Source: JADGNZ01 sp963715895 (GTDB lineage: Bacteria > Acidobacteriota > Thermoanaerobaculia > Gp7-AA8). From it: DNA of 64,000 nucleotides. The notes under the pieces are model-generated. The model was not told the origin of the DNA. It did not search any database and saw nothing but the letters and a program-made list of their open reading frames with translations. The translations under genes and the position numbers were made by a program. Location of the stretch: contig OY970284.1 of the NCBI GenBank assembly GCA_963715895.1, positions 6,510,001-6,574,000 on the forward strand, written 5' to 3'. Of this stretch, positions 1-8,914 are shown one piece after another (position 1 is the first letter of the stretch; every line of letters starts with the position of its first letter).

Positions 1-164
1 GTCATGGCGATACGGGCGGCCTCGATCTGGCGCGCTGTAACCCAGCCCGCTTCCATCGCCTGCAGCCCGAAATCCCCAAAGGAGACCTTCGCGCCGCGCG
101 TAGCCACACCCCGGCGGCGTCCGCGCTGCTGTTTTCTGAACTTAACTTTCTTCGGCATCATCAT
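1..164 (-). CDS. rplP: 50S ribosomal protein L16, N-terminal part (continues beyond the window)
   Basis: L16 sits at the base of the central protuberance of the large subunit and helps position tRNA. The 54 visible codons read MMMPKKVKFRKQQRGRRRG and go on to a conserved GDFGLQAMEAGWVTARQIEA segment, which is diagnostic of L16. I chose the first of three successive ATG codons (162-164), 9 bases after an AGGAGA. It follows rpsC by 32 bases on the same strand, as in a normal S10 operon. The remainder lies outside the window, so length cannot be judged. Confidence 0.93.
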   Translation of the reverse strand, partial: MMMPKKVKFRKQQRGRRRGVATRGAKVSFGDFGLQAMEAGWVTARQIEAARIAM

Positions 165-196
165 GATGCGGTTTCTCCTGAGCTACGTCGTTGCGA

Positions 197-847
197 CTAC
201 TGCGGACGGCGGCGGCTGCGTGCTTTCGCCATCTCGCCCTTGAAAATCCACACCTTGACGCCGATGATCCCGTACGTCGTTTTGGCTAGGGCCAGACCGT
301 AATCGATGTCGGCCTTCAGCGTGTGCAGCGGAAGACGGCCGTCCTGGTACCACTCCGTGCGGGCGATCTCGGCGCCGTTCAGGCGCCCGCCCACGCGGAC
401 CTTGATTCCCTTCGCTCCGAAGCGGAACGCCGACTCCATCGCCTTTTTCATGGCGCGGCGGAAGGCGATACGGCGCTCGAGCTGCGTGGCAATGTTCTCG
501 GCCACGAGCTGGGCGTCGAGCTCCGGACGCTGGATCTCCTGGATGTTGATGTACACCTCGCCGTTGACCATCTTCTGCAGCTCATCGCGCAGCTTGTCGA
601 CCTCGGCGCCCTTGCGTCCGATGATGATGCCGGGACGCGAGGTGTAGATGTTGATGCGCATCTTGTTCGCCGTGCGCTCGATGTCGATCTCCGAGACTCC
701 GGCGTGGGAGAGACGCTTTTTCAGATCGTCGCGAAGCTTCAGATCGCGATGGAGCGTCTCCGCGTAGGCCTTCCCCGCGAACCAGCGGGAGTGCCACGTC
801 TTGTTGAAACCAAGCCGAAATCCGTAGGGGTTGACCTTCTGACCCAA
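197..847 (-). CDS. rpsC: 30S ribosomal protein S3
   Basis: S3 forms part of the mRNA entry site of the small subunit. The 216-residue product starts MGQKVNPYGFRLGF, has a type II KH domain with the GRKG loop at residues 77-80, and ends with the S3 C-terminal domain (RVGGRLNGAEIARTEW, then GVKVWIFKGE). It is slightly shorter than the 233 residues of E. coli S3, the difference being a reduced C-terminal tail. It is separated from rplV by 11 bases. Confidence 0.97.
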   Translation of the reverse strand: MGQKVNPYGFRLGFNKTWHSRWFAGKAYAETLHRDLKLRDDLKKRLSHAGVSEIDIERTANKMRINIYTSRPGIIIGRKGAEVDKLRDELQKMVNGEVYINIQEIQRPELDAQLVAENIATQLERRIAFRRAMKKAMESAFRFGAKGIKVRVGGRLNGAEIARTEWYQDGRLPLHTLKADIDYGLALAKTTYGIIGVKVWIFKGEMAKARSRRRPQ

Positions 848-858
848 GATAGCCTCCG

Positions 859-1248
859 TTATTTCGCTGCGCGGGTGCGGCCTTTGCCGCCGCTCCGCTC
901 GTTGACCGCTTTGACTTCATCCGACACATGCACCGTCACGTGCGCCTGCCGCTTCTGGATGCGATAGGCACGTCCCATCGGCGCCGGCTGAATACGCTTG
1001 TCGCGCGGCCCCTCGTCGACGTAAATCTTCGAGACGACCAGCTCGTCGGTGTCGAGGTTGGCCTCTTTGCCCTCGGCATTCGCAACCGCCGAGCGCACCA
1101 GCTTCTCCAGGTCCTTCGCACACGTTTTCTTCGTGAAGCGGAGGATCTGCAGCGCTTCCTCGACCTTCTTCCCGCGCACCAGGTCCACCACCAGGCGGAC
1201 CTTCTGCGGGGACATCTTCAGATACTTCAGAGTTGCAGTCGCTTCCAT
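859..1248 (-). CDS. rplV: 50S ribosomal protein L22
   Basis: L22 lines the polypeptide exit tunnel. The 129-residue product opens with a KYLKMSPQKVRLVVDLVRGK motif typical of L22 and carries the tunnel beta-hairpin region around KRIQPAPMGRAYRIQKRQAH. A basic tail (SGGKGRTRAAK) extends the C-terminus. It lies 10 bases downstream of rpsS, in canonical S10-operon order. Confidence 0.97.
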   Translation of the reverse strand: MEATATLKYLKMSPQKVRLVVDLVRGKKVEEALQILRFTKKTCAKDLEKLVRSAVANAEGKEANLDTDELVVSKIYVDEGPRDKRIQPAPMGRAYRIQKRQAHVTVHVSDEVKAVNERSGGKGRTRAAK

Positions 1249-1258
1249 CGGATCACCT

Positions 1259-1552
1259 TTACTTGCCGGCGGGCTTCGCCGTCTTTTCGACCTTCTTGCC
1301 GCTGTGTCCCTTGAACGTGCGGGTCATCGAAAACTCGCCGAGCTTGTGGCCCACCATGTTCTCGGAGATGTAGACAGGCACGAACTTGCGCCCGTTGTGG
1401 ACGGCGATCGTGTGGCCGACCATGTCCGGAATGACGGTGGAGCGGCGCGACCAGGTCTTGATGACCTTCTTGTCGCGTTCGCGATTCATCGTGTCGACCT
1501 TCGTCTGCAGATGGCCGTCGATGAACGGTCCCTTCTTGAGTGAACGTGCCAT
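1259..1552 (-). CDS. rpsS: 30S ribosomal protein S19
   Basis: S19 binds S13 and 16S rRNA in the head of the small subunit. The 97-residue product begins MARSLKKGPFIDGHL. An open frame extends 27 codons further upstream, but that part lies inside rplB in another frame and does not look like S19, so I placed the start at the ATG at 1550-1552. Its A overlaps the last base of the rplB TAA stop (TAATG), implying translational coupling. Confidence 0.96.
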   Translation of the reverse strand: MARSLKKGPFIDGHLQTKVDTMNRERDKKVIKTWSRRSTVIPDMVGHTIAVHNGRKFVPVYISENMVGHKLGEFSMTRTFKGHSGKKVEKTAKPAGK

Positions 1553-2376
1553 TACTTGGTTCTCCGCTTGACGATGAACTTGTTCGTCCGCTTGTTCTTG
1601 CGTGTCTTGTGACCCTTGGTCGGCTTGCCCCACGGCGTGACCGGATGACGGCCACCCGAGGTCTTACCCTCACCGCCGCCGAGCGGATGATCGACAGGAT
1701 TCATCGACACGCCGCGGTTGTGAGGCTTCTTGCCGCGATGACGCGTCCGGCCGGCCTTGCCGATGGAAACGTTCTCGTGCTCGAGATTCCCGACCTGGCC
1801 GATCGTGGCGTAGCAGCGGATGTGCACCTTGCGCATTTCGCTGGAGGGAAGACGCAGGGTTGCCCAGTCATCTTCGCGGGCCATCAATTGAGCAAATGCC
1901 CCGGCCGAGCGGGCCATCTGGCCCCCCTTCCCTTCCTTCAGCTCGATGTTGTGAATCGTCGTGCCGAGGGGGATCTTCGAGAGAGGGAGCGAGTTGCCGA
2001 CCAGGATGTCGGCCTCGGGGCCGGACATGATCGTCGACCCGACTTCCAGGCCGTTCGGCGCGAGGATGTAGCGCTTCTCGCCGTCCGCGTAGTTGAGCAG
2101 GGCGATGCGTGCCGTGCGATTCGGGTCGTACTCGATCGCGGCAACCTTGGCCGGGATGCCGTGCTTCTCGCGGCGGAAGTCGATCTCGCGGTACTTCTGC
2201 TTGTGACCGCCGCCGATGAAGCGCGAGGTGATCCGGCCGATCGAATTGCGGCCGCCGGTCTTCGGCTTCCCCTTGGTGAGCGACTTCTCGGGCGACGTCT
2301 TCGTGATCTCATCGAACGTGTGATGAGACTGAAAACGGATGCCGGGAGATGTCGGCTTGTATTTTTTGACAGGCAT
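1552..2376 (-). CDS. rplB: 50S ribosomal protein L2
   Basis: L2 supports the peptidyl transferase centre and subunit joining. The 274-residue product has the usual length and contains GVSMNPVDHPLGGGEGKTSG, the conserved loop next to the catalytic centre. The first histidine (DHP) is kept, while the second His of the E. coli motif (DHPHGGG) is Leu here. The gene is followed without a gap by rpsS. Confidence 0.97.
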   Translation of the reverse strand: MPVKKYKPTSPGIRFQSHHTFDEITKTSPEKSLTKGKPKTGGRNSIGRITSRFIGGGHKQKYREIDFRREKHGIPAKVAAIEYDPNRTARIALLNYADGEKRYILAPNGLEVGSTIMSGPEADILVGNSLPLSKIPLGTTIHNIELKEGKGGQMARSAGAFAQLMAREDDWATLRLPSSEMRKVHIRCYATIGQVGNLEHENVSIGKAGRTRHRGKKPHNRGVSMNPVDHPLGGGEGKTSGGRHPVTPWGKPTKGHKTRKNKRTNKFIVKRRTK

Positions 2377-2405
2377 AGTGTCCTCTGTTTATCGCCTTTC
2401 GAGAG

Positions 2406-2696
2406 CTACACGCCCTCGATGAAGTCCGGCGCCTTGTCGTCCTTATGGAGCCGCACGTAGGCCTTGCGCCAGTCACGGCGCTTGCCCTCATACCGGCCCA
2501 TCCGCTTCATCTTTCCGCGGACGTTGAAGAGCCGTACGTTCAAAACCCTCACCTTGAAGAGCTCTTCGACAGCGCTCTTGACCTGGATGCTATTCGCCTT
2601 CGGGTCAACCTCGAATGCCAGGACGTTGGCACCTTCGCGCAGCAGCGTCGATTTCTCGGTGACGAGCGGGCGGCGGATGATCTGATTCGCGTTCAT
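2406..2696 (-). CDS. rplW: 50S ribosomal protein L23
   Basis: L23 lies at the tunnel exit and docks trigger factor and SRP. The 96-residue product starts MNANQIIRRPLVTEKSTLL, the standard L23 opening, and has the VNVRG-type loop as VRLFNVRGKMKRMGR. Its ATG overlaps the rplD stop in an ATGA tetranucleotide (2693-2696), so the two are translationally coupled. Confidence 0.96.
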   Translation of the reverse strand: MNANQIIRRPLVTEKSTLLREGANVLAFEVDPKANSIQVKSAVEELFKVRVLNVRLFNVRGKMKRMGRYEGKRRDWRKAYVRLHKDDKAPDFIEGV

Positions 2697-3319
2697 GATT
2701 CGAGTGCCTCCGTCAGACGCTGCAACGCGTCCTGGCTGAGCACGACGAAGCGCGCGTTGACGACGTCGTAGACGGTCACGTGGAGCGCATCGACCAGCGT
2801 CAGCTTCGGGTTGTTCCGCGATGCCAGCGCGAGATTCGCGTTCTCGAAGGAATCGACGAGCAATGCCTTGCCGTCGATACCGATCCCGACAAACTTCTCG
2901 GCAAGCGCCTTCGTCTTCGCTTCGTCGATGGCCAGGTCATTGAGGAGGACGAGCTTCCCTTCCTTGACCCGCTGCGAGAGCGCCGACTTGAGAGCGTTCT
3001 TCTTCTCCTTCGCGTTCATCTTGTAGGAGTAATCGCGGGGAGTGGGGCCGAAGACCGTGCCGCCGTGACGATGGATCGGCGGGCGATTGCCGCCCTGGCG
3101 CGCCCGGCCCGTGCCCTTCTGCCGGAACGGCTTCTTGCCCGAGCCGCTCACTTCGGAACGGTTCTTGACCTTGTGCGTTCCCTGGCGCAGCGAGGCCAGG
3201 TAGTTGCGCACGGCCTCGTGGATCAGGTGCTCTTTGTACGGATAGGCGAAGATCGCTTCCGGCAGGTCGACCGAGCCGACCTTCTTGTTGTTCCAGTCTT
3301 TGATGTCGATGGTCGGCAT
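2693..3319 (-). CDS. rplD: 50S ribosomal protein L4
   Basis: L4 has an extended loop reaching the exit tunnel and in enterobacteria also represses the S10 operon. The 208-residue product begins MPTIDIKDWNNKKVGSVDL. An upstream extension of 34 codons inside rplC was rejected because it has no L4 similarity. The tunnel-loop segment is visible as GSGKKPFRQKGTGRARQG. It starts one base after the rplC stop. Confidence 0.96.
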   Translation of the reverse strand: MPTIDIKDWNNKKVGSVDLPEAIFAYPYKEHLIHEAVRNYLASLRQGTHKVKNRSEVSGSGKKPFRQKGTGRARQGGNRPPIHRHGGTVFGPTPRDYSYKMNAKEKKNALKSALSQRVKEGKLVLLNDLAIDEAKTKALAEKFVGIGIDGKALLVDSFENANLALASRNNPKLTLVDALHVTVYDVVNARFVVLSQDALQRLTEALES

Positions 3320-3320
3320 G

Positions 3321-3962
3321 TTATTCACCCCGCTTCCCGTTCCTGGAGAAGCGCACGACCACGAGGCCGTTGCGTCCGCCCGGAACCGCTCCGCGGATGT
3401 AGAGCAGGTTGTTCTCGGCATCCACCTTGGCCACGCGCAGGTTCTTGACCGTGACCTGATCGCCGCCCATCCGGCCGCCCATGCGCATGCCCTTCATGAC
3501 ACGCGAAGGGAACGCCGAGGCGCCGATCGAGCCGGGAGCGCGATGGAACATCGAGCCGTGCGTGGCCCTGCCGCCGGCGAAGTGATGACGCTTCATCACG
3601 CCCTGGAAGCCTTTGCCCTTCGACTGGCCGACGACGTCGATCGAGTCGCCCGCCTTGAAGATGTCGACCTGCACACGGTCGCCGACATTGGCGTCGCCCT
3701 CGTACGGAAACTCGACCAGCGTACGAACCGGCGGGACGCCGGCCTTCTCGAAGTGGCCGCGGGCCGCGCTGGTGATCCGGCGGTTGGAGATCTTCTCCAC
3801 GAGGCCGACCTGGACGGCGTCATAGCCATCCTTCTCGGCCGTCTTCTTCTGCACAACGAGGCAAGGTCCGGCCTGGATGACCGTCACCGGGACCAGTGCG
3901 CCGTCGTCGGCGAACACCTGGGTCATCCCCACCTTCTTGCCAATGATTCCTTCGATTGCCAT
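3321..3962 (-). CDS. rplC: 50S ribosomal protein L3
   Basis: L3 is an early-assembly protein near the peptidyl transferase centre. The 213-residue product starts MAIEGIIGKKVGMTQVF. A GTG three codons upstream is in frame, but the ATG at 3960-3962 sits 6 bases after AAGGTG and gives the usual L3 N-terminus. The GRATHGSMFHRAPGSIGAS loop, including the Gln position methylated in E. coli (here within the VMKRHHFAGGR region), is present. Confidence 0.96.
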   Translation of the reverse strand: MAIEGIIGKKVGMTQVFADDGALVPVTVIQAGPCLVVQKKTAEKDGYDAVQVGLVEKISNRRITSAARGHFEKAGVPPVRTLVEFPYEGDANVGDRVQVDIFKAGDSIDVVGQSKGKGFQGVMKRHHFAGGRATHGSMFHRAPGSIGASAFPSRVMKGMRMGGRMGGDQVTVKNLRVAKVDAENNLLYIRGAVPGGRNGLVVVRFSRNGKRGE

Positions 3963-3999
3963 GTCGTTCACCTTGGAACCCTAACCGGGTTCGTGTGTG

Positions 4000-4317
4000 C
4001 TATTTCCCGAACGCCTTGATCTCGACGTCGACACCAGCCGGCAGCTCGAGCTTCATGAGCGCGTCGACCGTCTGTGTCGTCGGCTCGAGAATGTCGAGCA
4101 GCCGCTTGTGCGTCCGCATTTCGAACTGCTCCCGCGACTTCTTGTCGACGTGCGGGCTGCGCAGAACCGTGTAGCGCGCAATCTGCGTCGGCAGAGGGAT
4201 CGGTCCCGCTACCTTCGCGCCCGTGCGCTTGGCCGTGTCGACGATCTCGGACGTCGATTGATCGAGGACGCGGTAGTCATACGCTTTGAGTCGGATGCGG
4301 ATCTTTTCGTTCATCAT
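4000..4317 (-). CDS. rpsJ: 30S ribosomal protein S10
   Basis: S10 is in the head of the small subunit and in many bacteria partners NusB in antitermination. The product (105 residues) reads MMNEKIRIRLKAYDYRVLDQ. Either of two adjacent ATG codons (4317 or 4314) could be used; AAGGTG lies 8 bases before the first. It opens the S10 part of the cluster, about 55 bases after tuf, with a hairpin between them. Confidence 0.96.
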   Translation of the reverse strand: MMNEKIRIRLKAYDYRVLDQSTSEIVDTAKRTGAKVAGPIPLPTQIARYTVLRSPHVDKKSREQFEMRTHKRLLDILEPTTQTVDALMKLELPAGVDVEIKAFGK

Positions 4318-4343
4318 GATTTCGGCACCTTATAAAGAACGTA

Positions 4344-4366
4344 GAGCCGGGCTTCGAGCCCGGCTC
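4344..4366 (-). terminator. Hairpin between tuf and rpsJ (partial terminator or processing site)
   Basis: A perfect 10-bp stem (GAGCCGGGCT / AGCCCGGCTC) with a 3-base loop lies 7 bases downstream of the tuf stop. On the minus strand it is followed by TACGTTCTTT, which is only weakly T-rich. It may partly terminate, protect an upstream mRNA 3' end, or be an RNase site separating str and S10 messages. Confidence 0.5.
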
Positions 4367-4373
4367 CTTTCGA

Positions 4374-5567
4374 CTACTCGATGACTTCCGTCACCGTTCC
4401 GGCGCCGACCGTGCGGCCGCCTTCACGGATGGCGAACCGGAGACCCTTCTCCATCGCGATCGGGTGAATGAGCTGAATCGTGAGCGACGTGTTGTCGCCC
4501 GGCATGACCATCTCCGCTCCCTCGGCCAGGGCCGCGGTTCCGGTGATGTCGGTGGTGCGGAAGTAGAACTGCGGACGGTAGCCGTTGAAGAACGGGGTGT
4601 GGCGGCCGCCCTCTTCCTTCGTCAGGATGTAGACCTCGGCCTTGAACTTCGTGTGCGGCGTGATCGAGCCCGGCTTGGAGCAAACCTGGCCGCGCTCGAC
4701 GTCCTTGCGCTCCACACCGCGGAGCAGAAGGCCGACATTGTCACCCGCCTGACCCTGATCGAGGAGCTTGCGGAACATCTCGACGCCGGTAACGACCTTC
4801 TTGATGGTCGGACGGATGCCGACGATCTCGATTTCCTCACCGACCTTGACGATGCCGCGCTCGATACGGCCGGTCACGACCGTGCCGCGTCCCGAGATCG
4901 AGAAGATGTCTTCGACTGGCATCAGGAAGGGCTTGTCGATGACGCGCTCCGGGATCGGGATGTAGCTGTCGACCGCGTCCATCAGCTCCATGACCTTCTT
5001 GCCCCACTCGCTGTTCGCATCGCCGCTCTCGAGAGCCTTGAGCGCCGAAACGCGGATGACGGGGATCTCGTCGCCGGGGAAGTCGTACGAGCTGAGGAGC
5101 TCGCGCACTTCGAGCTCGACGAGGTCGAGCAGCTCCGGGTCGTCGACCATGTCGACCTTGTTGAGGGCGACGACGATGTACGGAACGCCGACCTGGCGGG
5201 CCAGCAGGATGTGCTCGCGCGTCTGCGGCATCGGGCCGTCGGCGGCGGAGACGACCAGGATGGCGCCGTCCATCTGCGCGGCGCCGGTGATCATGTTCTT
5301 GACGTAGTCAGCGTGGCCCGGGCAGTCGACGTGCGCGTAGTGGCGCTTTTCGGTCGAGTACTCGACGTGCGCGGTGGCGATGGTGATTCCGCGCTCGCGC
5401 TCTTCCGGAGCCTTGTCGATCATGTCGAAGGACGTAAACGTAGCCGTGCCCTTCGAGGCCAGGATCTTGGTGATTGCGGCCGTCAGCGTCGTCTTGCCGT
5501 GGTCAACGTGACCGATCGTGCCGACGTTCACATGAGGCTTACTACGATCGAATTTTTCTTTAGCCAT
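4374..5567 (-). CDS. tuf: Elongation factor Tu
   Basis: EF-Tu carries aminoacyl-tRNA to the ribosomal A site at the cost of GTP. The 397-residue product has the G1 loop GHVDHGKT (19-26), DCPGH (81-85) and NKVD (136-139), and full domains II and III (RGTVVTGRIERG, then RFAIREGGRTVGAGTV at the end). It is the only tuf copy in the window; a second copy elsewhere would be common. It follows fusA by about 50 bases in the str operon. Confidence 0.98.
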   Translation of the reverse strand: MAKEKFDRSKPHVNVGTIGHVDHGKTTLTAAITKILASKGTATFTSFDMIDKAPEERERGITIATAHVEYSTEKRHYAHVDCPGHADYVKNMITGAAQMDGAILVVSAADGPMPQTREHILLARQVGVPYIVVALNKVDMVDDPELLDLVELEVRELLSSYDFPGDEIPVIRVSALKALESGDANSEWGKKVMELMDAVDSYIPIPERVIDKPFLMPVEDIFSISGRGTVVTGRIERGIVKVGEEIEIVGIRPTIKKVVTGVEMFRKLLDQGQAGDNVGLLLRGVERKDVERGQVCSKPGSITPHTKFKAEVYILTKEEGGRHTPFFNGYRPQFYFRTTDITGTAALAEGAEMVMPGDNTSLTIQLIHPIAMEKGLRFAIREGGRTVGAGTVTEVIE

Positions 5568-5616
5568 CGTGAAATCTCCCTGCTTGTTCTTTTATGACGA
5601 AAGGTTGTTTCGTTTC

Positions 5617-7707
5617 TTAAATTCGTTGTGTGGTTCCCGCTGCCTTGGCGATGACTTCCTCGGCTACGCTCTTCGGTGCGGGCTCGTACGCGAGGAACTG
5701 CATCGTGTAACTGGCGCGACCCTGCGACATCGAGCGCACCTGCGTGGCATAGCCGAACATCTCCGACAGCGGAACGTGCGCCTTGATCACCTTCGCGCCT
5801 GCCCGCTCTTCCATCGCCTGGATCTTGCCGCGGCGGCGGGAGAGATCGCCCATCACGTCGCCGGCGTAGTCTTCCGGTGTCACGACTTCAACGTCCATGA
5901 TCGGCTCCAGAAGGATCGGATGCGCCCTCTTGGCCCCTTCCTGGAACGCCATCGAGCCGGCGATCTTGAAGGCCATTTCGCTCGAGTCGACGTCGTGGTA
6001 CGAGCCGTCGTACAGGATGGCCCGCACGCCGGTGATCGGGTAGCCGGCCAGGATGCCGCGCTCGAGCGCTTCCTTGATGCCCTGCTCGACCGGCTTGATG
6101 AATTCGCGCGGCACGGAGCCGCCGACGATTTCGTTGAGGAACTCGAACCCGCCCTCGGGCATCGGCTCGAAGCGCATCTTGACGTGGCCGTACTGTCCCT
6201 TACCACCAGACTGGCGGACGAACTTGCCCTCGGCCTCCGACTTGCGCGTAATCGCTTCGCGGTACGCGACCTGCGGCTTGCCGACGTTGGCGGCCACGCC
6301 GAACTCGCGAACCATGCGGTCGACGATGATCTCGAGATGCAGCTCCCCCATCCCACGGATGATGGTCTGGTTCGTTTCCGGGTCCGTATGGACCTTGAAC
6401 GTCGGATCTTCCTGCATCAGTTTGGCGAGAGCCACGCCCATCTTTTCCTGGTCGACTTTCGTCTTCGGCTCGATGGCCACGGCGATGACCGGCTCCGGGA
6501 ACGTCATCGTCTCGAGGACGATCGGCTTGTCCCGGTCGCAGATCGTGTCGCCGGTGGTGACGCTGCGGAGACCGACGGCCGCACCGATGTCACCCGCCCA
6601 CACTTCCTTGATCTCTTCGCGCTTGTTCGCGTGCATCTGCAGCAGGCGTCCGATACGCTCGGAGTTGCCCTTGGTCGTATTGAGCACGGACGTACCCGAC
6701 TCGACGTGGCCCGAGTAGACGCGGAAGAAGGCCAACTGGCCGACGAACGGGTCGGTCATGATCTTGAAGATGAGCGCGGCGAAAGGCTCGCTGTCCGACG
6801 CCTGGCGCTCGGTGAACGATTCATCGTCCGGATCGATCCCCTTGACCGGCGGGATGTCGACGGGCGACGGAAGATAGTCGACGACGGAGTCGAGCAGAGG
6901 CTGCACGCCTTTGTTCTTGAATGCCGAGCCGCACATTACCGGGGTGATCTTCTGGGCGATGGTGGCCTCGCGGAGGGCGGCCTTGAGGTCGTCGAGCGCG
7001 ATCGGCTCGCCGGCAAGGTACTTCTCCAGCAACTCGTCGTGCTGTTCGGCGATCGACTCCACCATCTTCTCGCGAAGATGCTCGGCCTCTTCGCGATAGT
7101 CGGCCGGGATCTCTTCGACCTCGTACTTCGCGCCGAGGGATTCGTCGTTGAAGATCAAGGCCTTCATCTGCACGAGATCGATGACGCCCCGGAACTTGTC
7201 CTCGGCTCCCATGGGAAGCTGAAGGGGAACGGCGTTCTTGCCCAGCTTGGTGCGGATCTGATTGACGACGGCGGTGAAGTTCGCGCCGACGCGGTCCATC
7301 TTATTGATGAAGGCGATGCGCGGCACGCCGTACTTGTCGGCCTGGCGCCACACGGTCTCGGACTGCGGCTCGACGCCGCCGACGGCACAGAAAACGCCGA
7401 CCGCGCCGTCGAGGACGCGCAGCGAACGCTCCACTTCGACGGTAAAATCGACGTGGCCGGGTGTATCGATGATGTTGATGCGGTAATCGCCCCAGAACGC
7501 CGTCGTGGCCGCCGAGGTGATGGTGATGCCGCGCTCCTGCTCCTGGACCATCCAGTCCATCGTGGCGGTGCCATCGTGCACTTCGCCGATCTTGTGGGTG
7601 CGGCCCGTGTAATACAGGATCCGCTCCGTCGTCGTGGTTTTACCCGCGTCGATGTGGGCCATGATCCCGATGTTCCGCGTTTTTTCGAGTGATACCTGAC
7701 GTGGCAT
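5617..7707 (-). CDS. fusA: Elongation factor G
   Basis: EF-G catalyses GTP-dependent translocation. The 696-residue product carries AHIDAGKT (17-24), DTPGH (81-85) and the NKMD motif, and has all five domains, including the domain IV tip region (SGGKGQYGHVKMRFEP) and a C-terminal MFGYATQVRSMSQGRASY motif. Length matches the usual 690-705. It lies between rpsG and tuf in the canonical str order. Confidence 0.98.
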   Translation of the reverse strand: MPRQVSLEKTRNIGIMAHIDAGKTTTTERILYYTGRTHKIGEVHDGTATMDWMVQEQERGITITSAATTAFWGDYRINIIDTPGHVDFTVEVERSLRVLDGAVGVFCAVGGVEPQSETVWRQADKYGVPRIAFINKMDRVGANFTAVVNQIRTKLGKNAVPLQLPMGAEDKFRGVIDLVQMKALIFNDESLGAKYEVEEIPADYREEAEHLREKMVESIAEQHDELLEKYLAGEPIALDDLKAALREATIAQKITPVMCGSAFKNKGVQPLLDSVVDYLPSPVDIPPVKGIDPDDESFTERQASDSEPFAALIFKIMTDPFVGQLAFFRVYSGHVESGTSVLNTTKGNSERIGRLLQMHANKREEIKEVWAGDIGAAVGLRSVTTGDTICDRDKPIVLETMTFPEPVIAVAIEPKTKVDQEKMGVALAKLMQEDPTFKVHTDPETNQTIIRGMGELHLEIIVDRMVREFGVAANVGKPQVAYREAITRKSEAEGKFVRQSGGKGQYGHVKMRFEPMPEGGFEFLNEIVGGSVPREFIKPVEQGIKEALERGILAGYPITGVRAILYDGSYHDVDSSEMAFKIAGSMAFQEGAKRAHPILLEPIMDVEVVTPEDYAGDVMGDLSRRRGKIQAMEERAGAKVIKAHVPLSEMFGYATQVRSMSQGRASYTMQFLAYEPAPKSVAEEVIAKAAGTTQRI

Positions 7708-7911
7708 GACTTACCTTTTCCGCGACGACAACAGACGCTCGGCGGGGGGCTAGCCGCCGCCGGGCGTTCAGTGAAACCTCGATTGTTGTTTTTCCCGTTG
7801 CTCGGTCCGGAACCGCAGAACCCGTTCTGTGTTATCCGGTCGAGACGGAGCTACGGAAATCTCGATGGTTGACGCTATGAAACCGTTAGAACTCAGGCGA
7901 ACTGAAAAAAA

Positions 7912-8382
7912 TTACCAGCGGTAGTGAGCGAATGCCTTGTTCGCTTCCGCCATCTTGTGCGTGTCTTCCTTCTTCTTGATCGCGTTGCCGCGGTTGTTCG
8001 CGGCATCCATGATCTCGCCGGCCAGCTTGTCCATCATCGTCTTCTCGCCGCGGCTGTTGGCGTAGGTGATCAGCCAACGGATGGCCAGCGCCGTGCGGCG
8101 CGACGGACGGACTTCGATGGGGACCTGGTAGTTCGACCCGCCCACGCGGCGGCTCTTGACCTCGAGCGCCGGCTTGACGTTGTCGACAGCCTTCTTGAAG
8201 AGCTTGATTGGATCGTCCTTGGCCCGGTCTTCGACCTTCTTCAGGGCGTTGTAGAACACCCGCTCGGCGACCGACTTCCTCCCCTGCGACATCAGGGAGT
8301 TGATGAACTTGGTCACGAGCTGGCTGTTGTAGACCGGATCCGGCAGGATCTCGCGTTTCGGAACTTCTCGGCGTCTCGGCAT
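7912..8382 (-). CDS. rpsG: 30S ribosomal protein S7
   Basis: S7 nucleates assembly of the small-subunit head. The 156-residue product starts MPRRREVPKREILPDPVYNS, exactly the usual length. The open frame runs far upstream through rpsL, but those codons do not resemble S7, so the ATG at 8380-8382 is used. It follows rpsL by only 5 bases. The 204 bases between it and fusA hold a GC-rich imperfect hairpin near 7735-7768 and no gene. Confidence 0.97.
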   Translation of the reverse strand: MPRRREVPKREILPDPVYNSQLVTKFINSLMSQGRKSVAERVFYNALKKVEDRAKDDPIKLFKKAVDNVKPALEVKSRRVGGSNYQVPIEVRPSRRTALAIRWLITYANSRGEKTMMDKLAGEIMDAANNRGNAIKKKEDTHKMAEANKAFAHYRW

Positions 8383-8387
8383 CTGGA

Positions 8388-8765
8388 TTAACCCTTCTTC
8401 GGCCGCTTGGCCCCGTACTTCGAGCGGCTCTGCATCCGCTTGGCGACGCCGACGGTGTCGAGCGTGCCGCGGATGACGTGATAGCGAACTCCCGGCAGGT
8501 CCTTCACACGGCCACCGCGGATGAGCACGATCGAGTGCTCCTGGAGGTTGTGGCCCACACCCGGGATGTAGGTCGTCACTTCGATTCCGTTCGTCAAACG
8601 GACGCGCGCCACCTTGCGGAGCGCCGAGTTCGGCTTCTTCGGAGTCGAGGTGTAGACGCGCGTGCAGACGCCGCGCTTCTGCGGGCTCGACTGCAGCGCC
8701 GGAGACTTCGTCTTGTACGCGACCTTGTCGCGTCCTGCGCTGACGAGTTGGTTGATCGTTGGCAT
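8388..8765 (-). CDS. rpsL: 30S ribosomal protein S12
   Basis: S12 lies at the decoding centre. The 125-residue product has the conserved TPKKPNSALRKVARVRL and PGVGHNLQEHS loops where streptomycin-resistance changes occur; the Lys residues are wild type. It is the first gene of the str operon, with a GATAGGTAGGA ribosome-binding region directly before the ATG and a promoter 60-90 bases upstream. Confidence 0.98.
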   Translation of the reverse strand: MPTINQLVSAGRDKVAYKTKSPALQSSPQKRGVCTRVYTSTPKKPNSALRKVARVRLTNGIEVTTYIPGVGHNLQEHSIVLIRGGRVKDLPGVRYHVIRGTLDTVGVAKRMQSRSKYGAKRPKKG

Positions 8766-8827
8766 TCCTACCTATCCTTTTGAAGACACGTACAGCGAAA
8801 AGGAGCCCCGGGGGGCAAAACTCGCGC

Positions 8828-8857
8828 ACTTTACGCGCGCAGCCGAGCAAATGTCAA
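8828..8857 (-). promoter_or_regulatory. Promoter of the rpsL (str-S10) operon
   Basis: On the minus strand a perfect TTGACA (8852-8857) is separated by 18 bases from TAAAGT (8828-8833). Transcription would start near 8821, leaving a leader of about 55 bases before rpsL. It is the best sigma-70-like promoter in the window and fits a highly expressed operon. Confidence 0.7.
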
Positions 8858-8914
8858 TAGTCCTTACGTGCAAGGCGGACCCGCGCTAACGGCACCCTCC
8901 GAGGTGTTATTCCG

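Noticed and set aside
4464..7692. Long plus-strand open frames opposite tuf and fusA
   Set aside because: They lie antisense to highly conserved genes, have Arg/Ala/Val-biased composition caused by GC-rich codon use and show no recognisable domain.
7735..7768. Terminator between rpsG and fusA
   Set aside because: The GC-rich imperfect hairpin has no T-run on the minus strand, and the genes belong to one operon.
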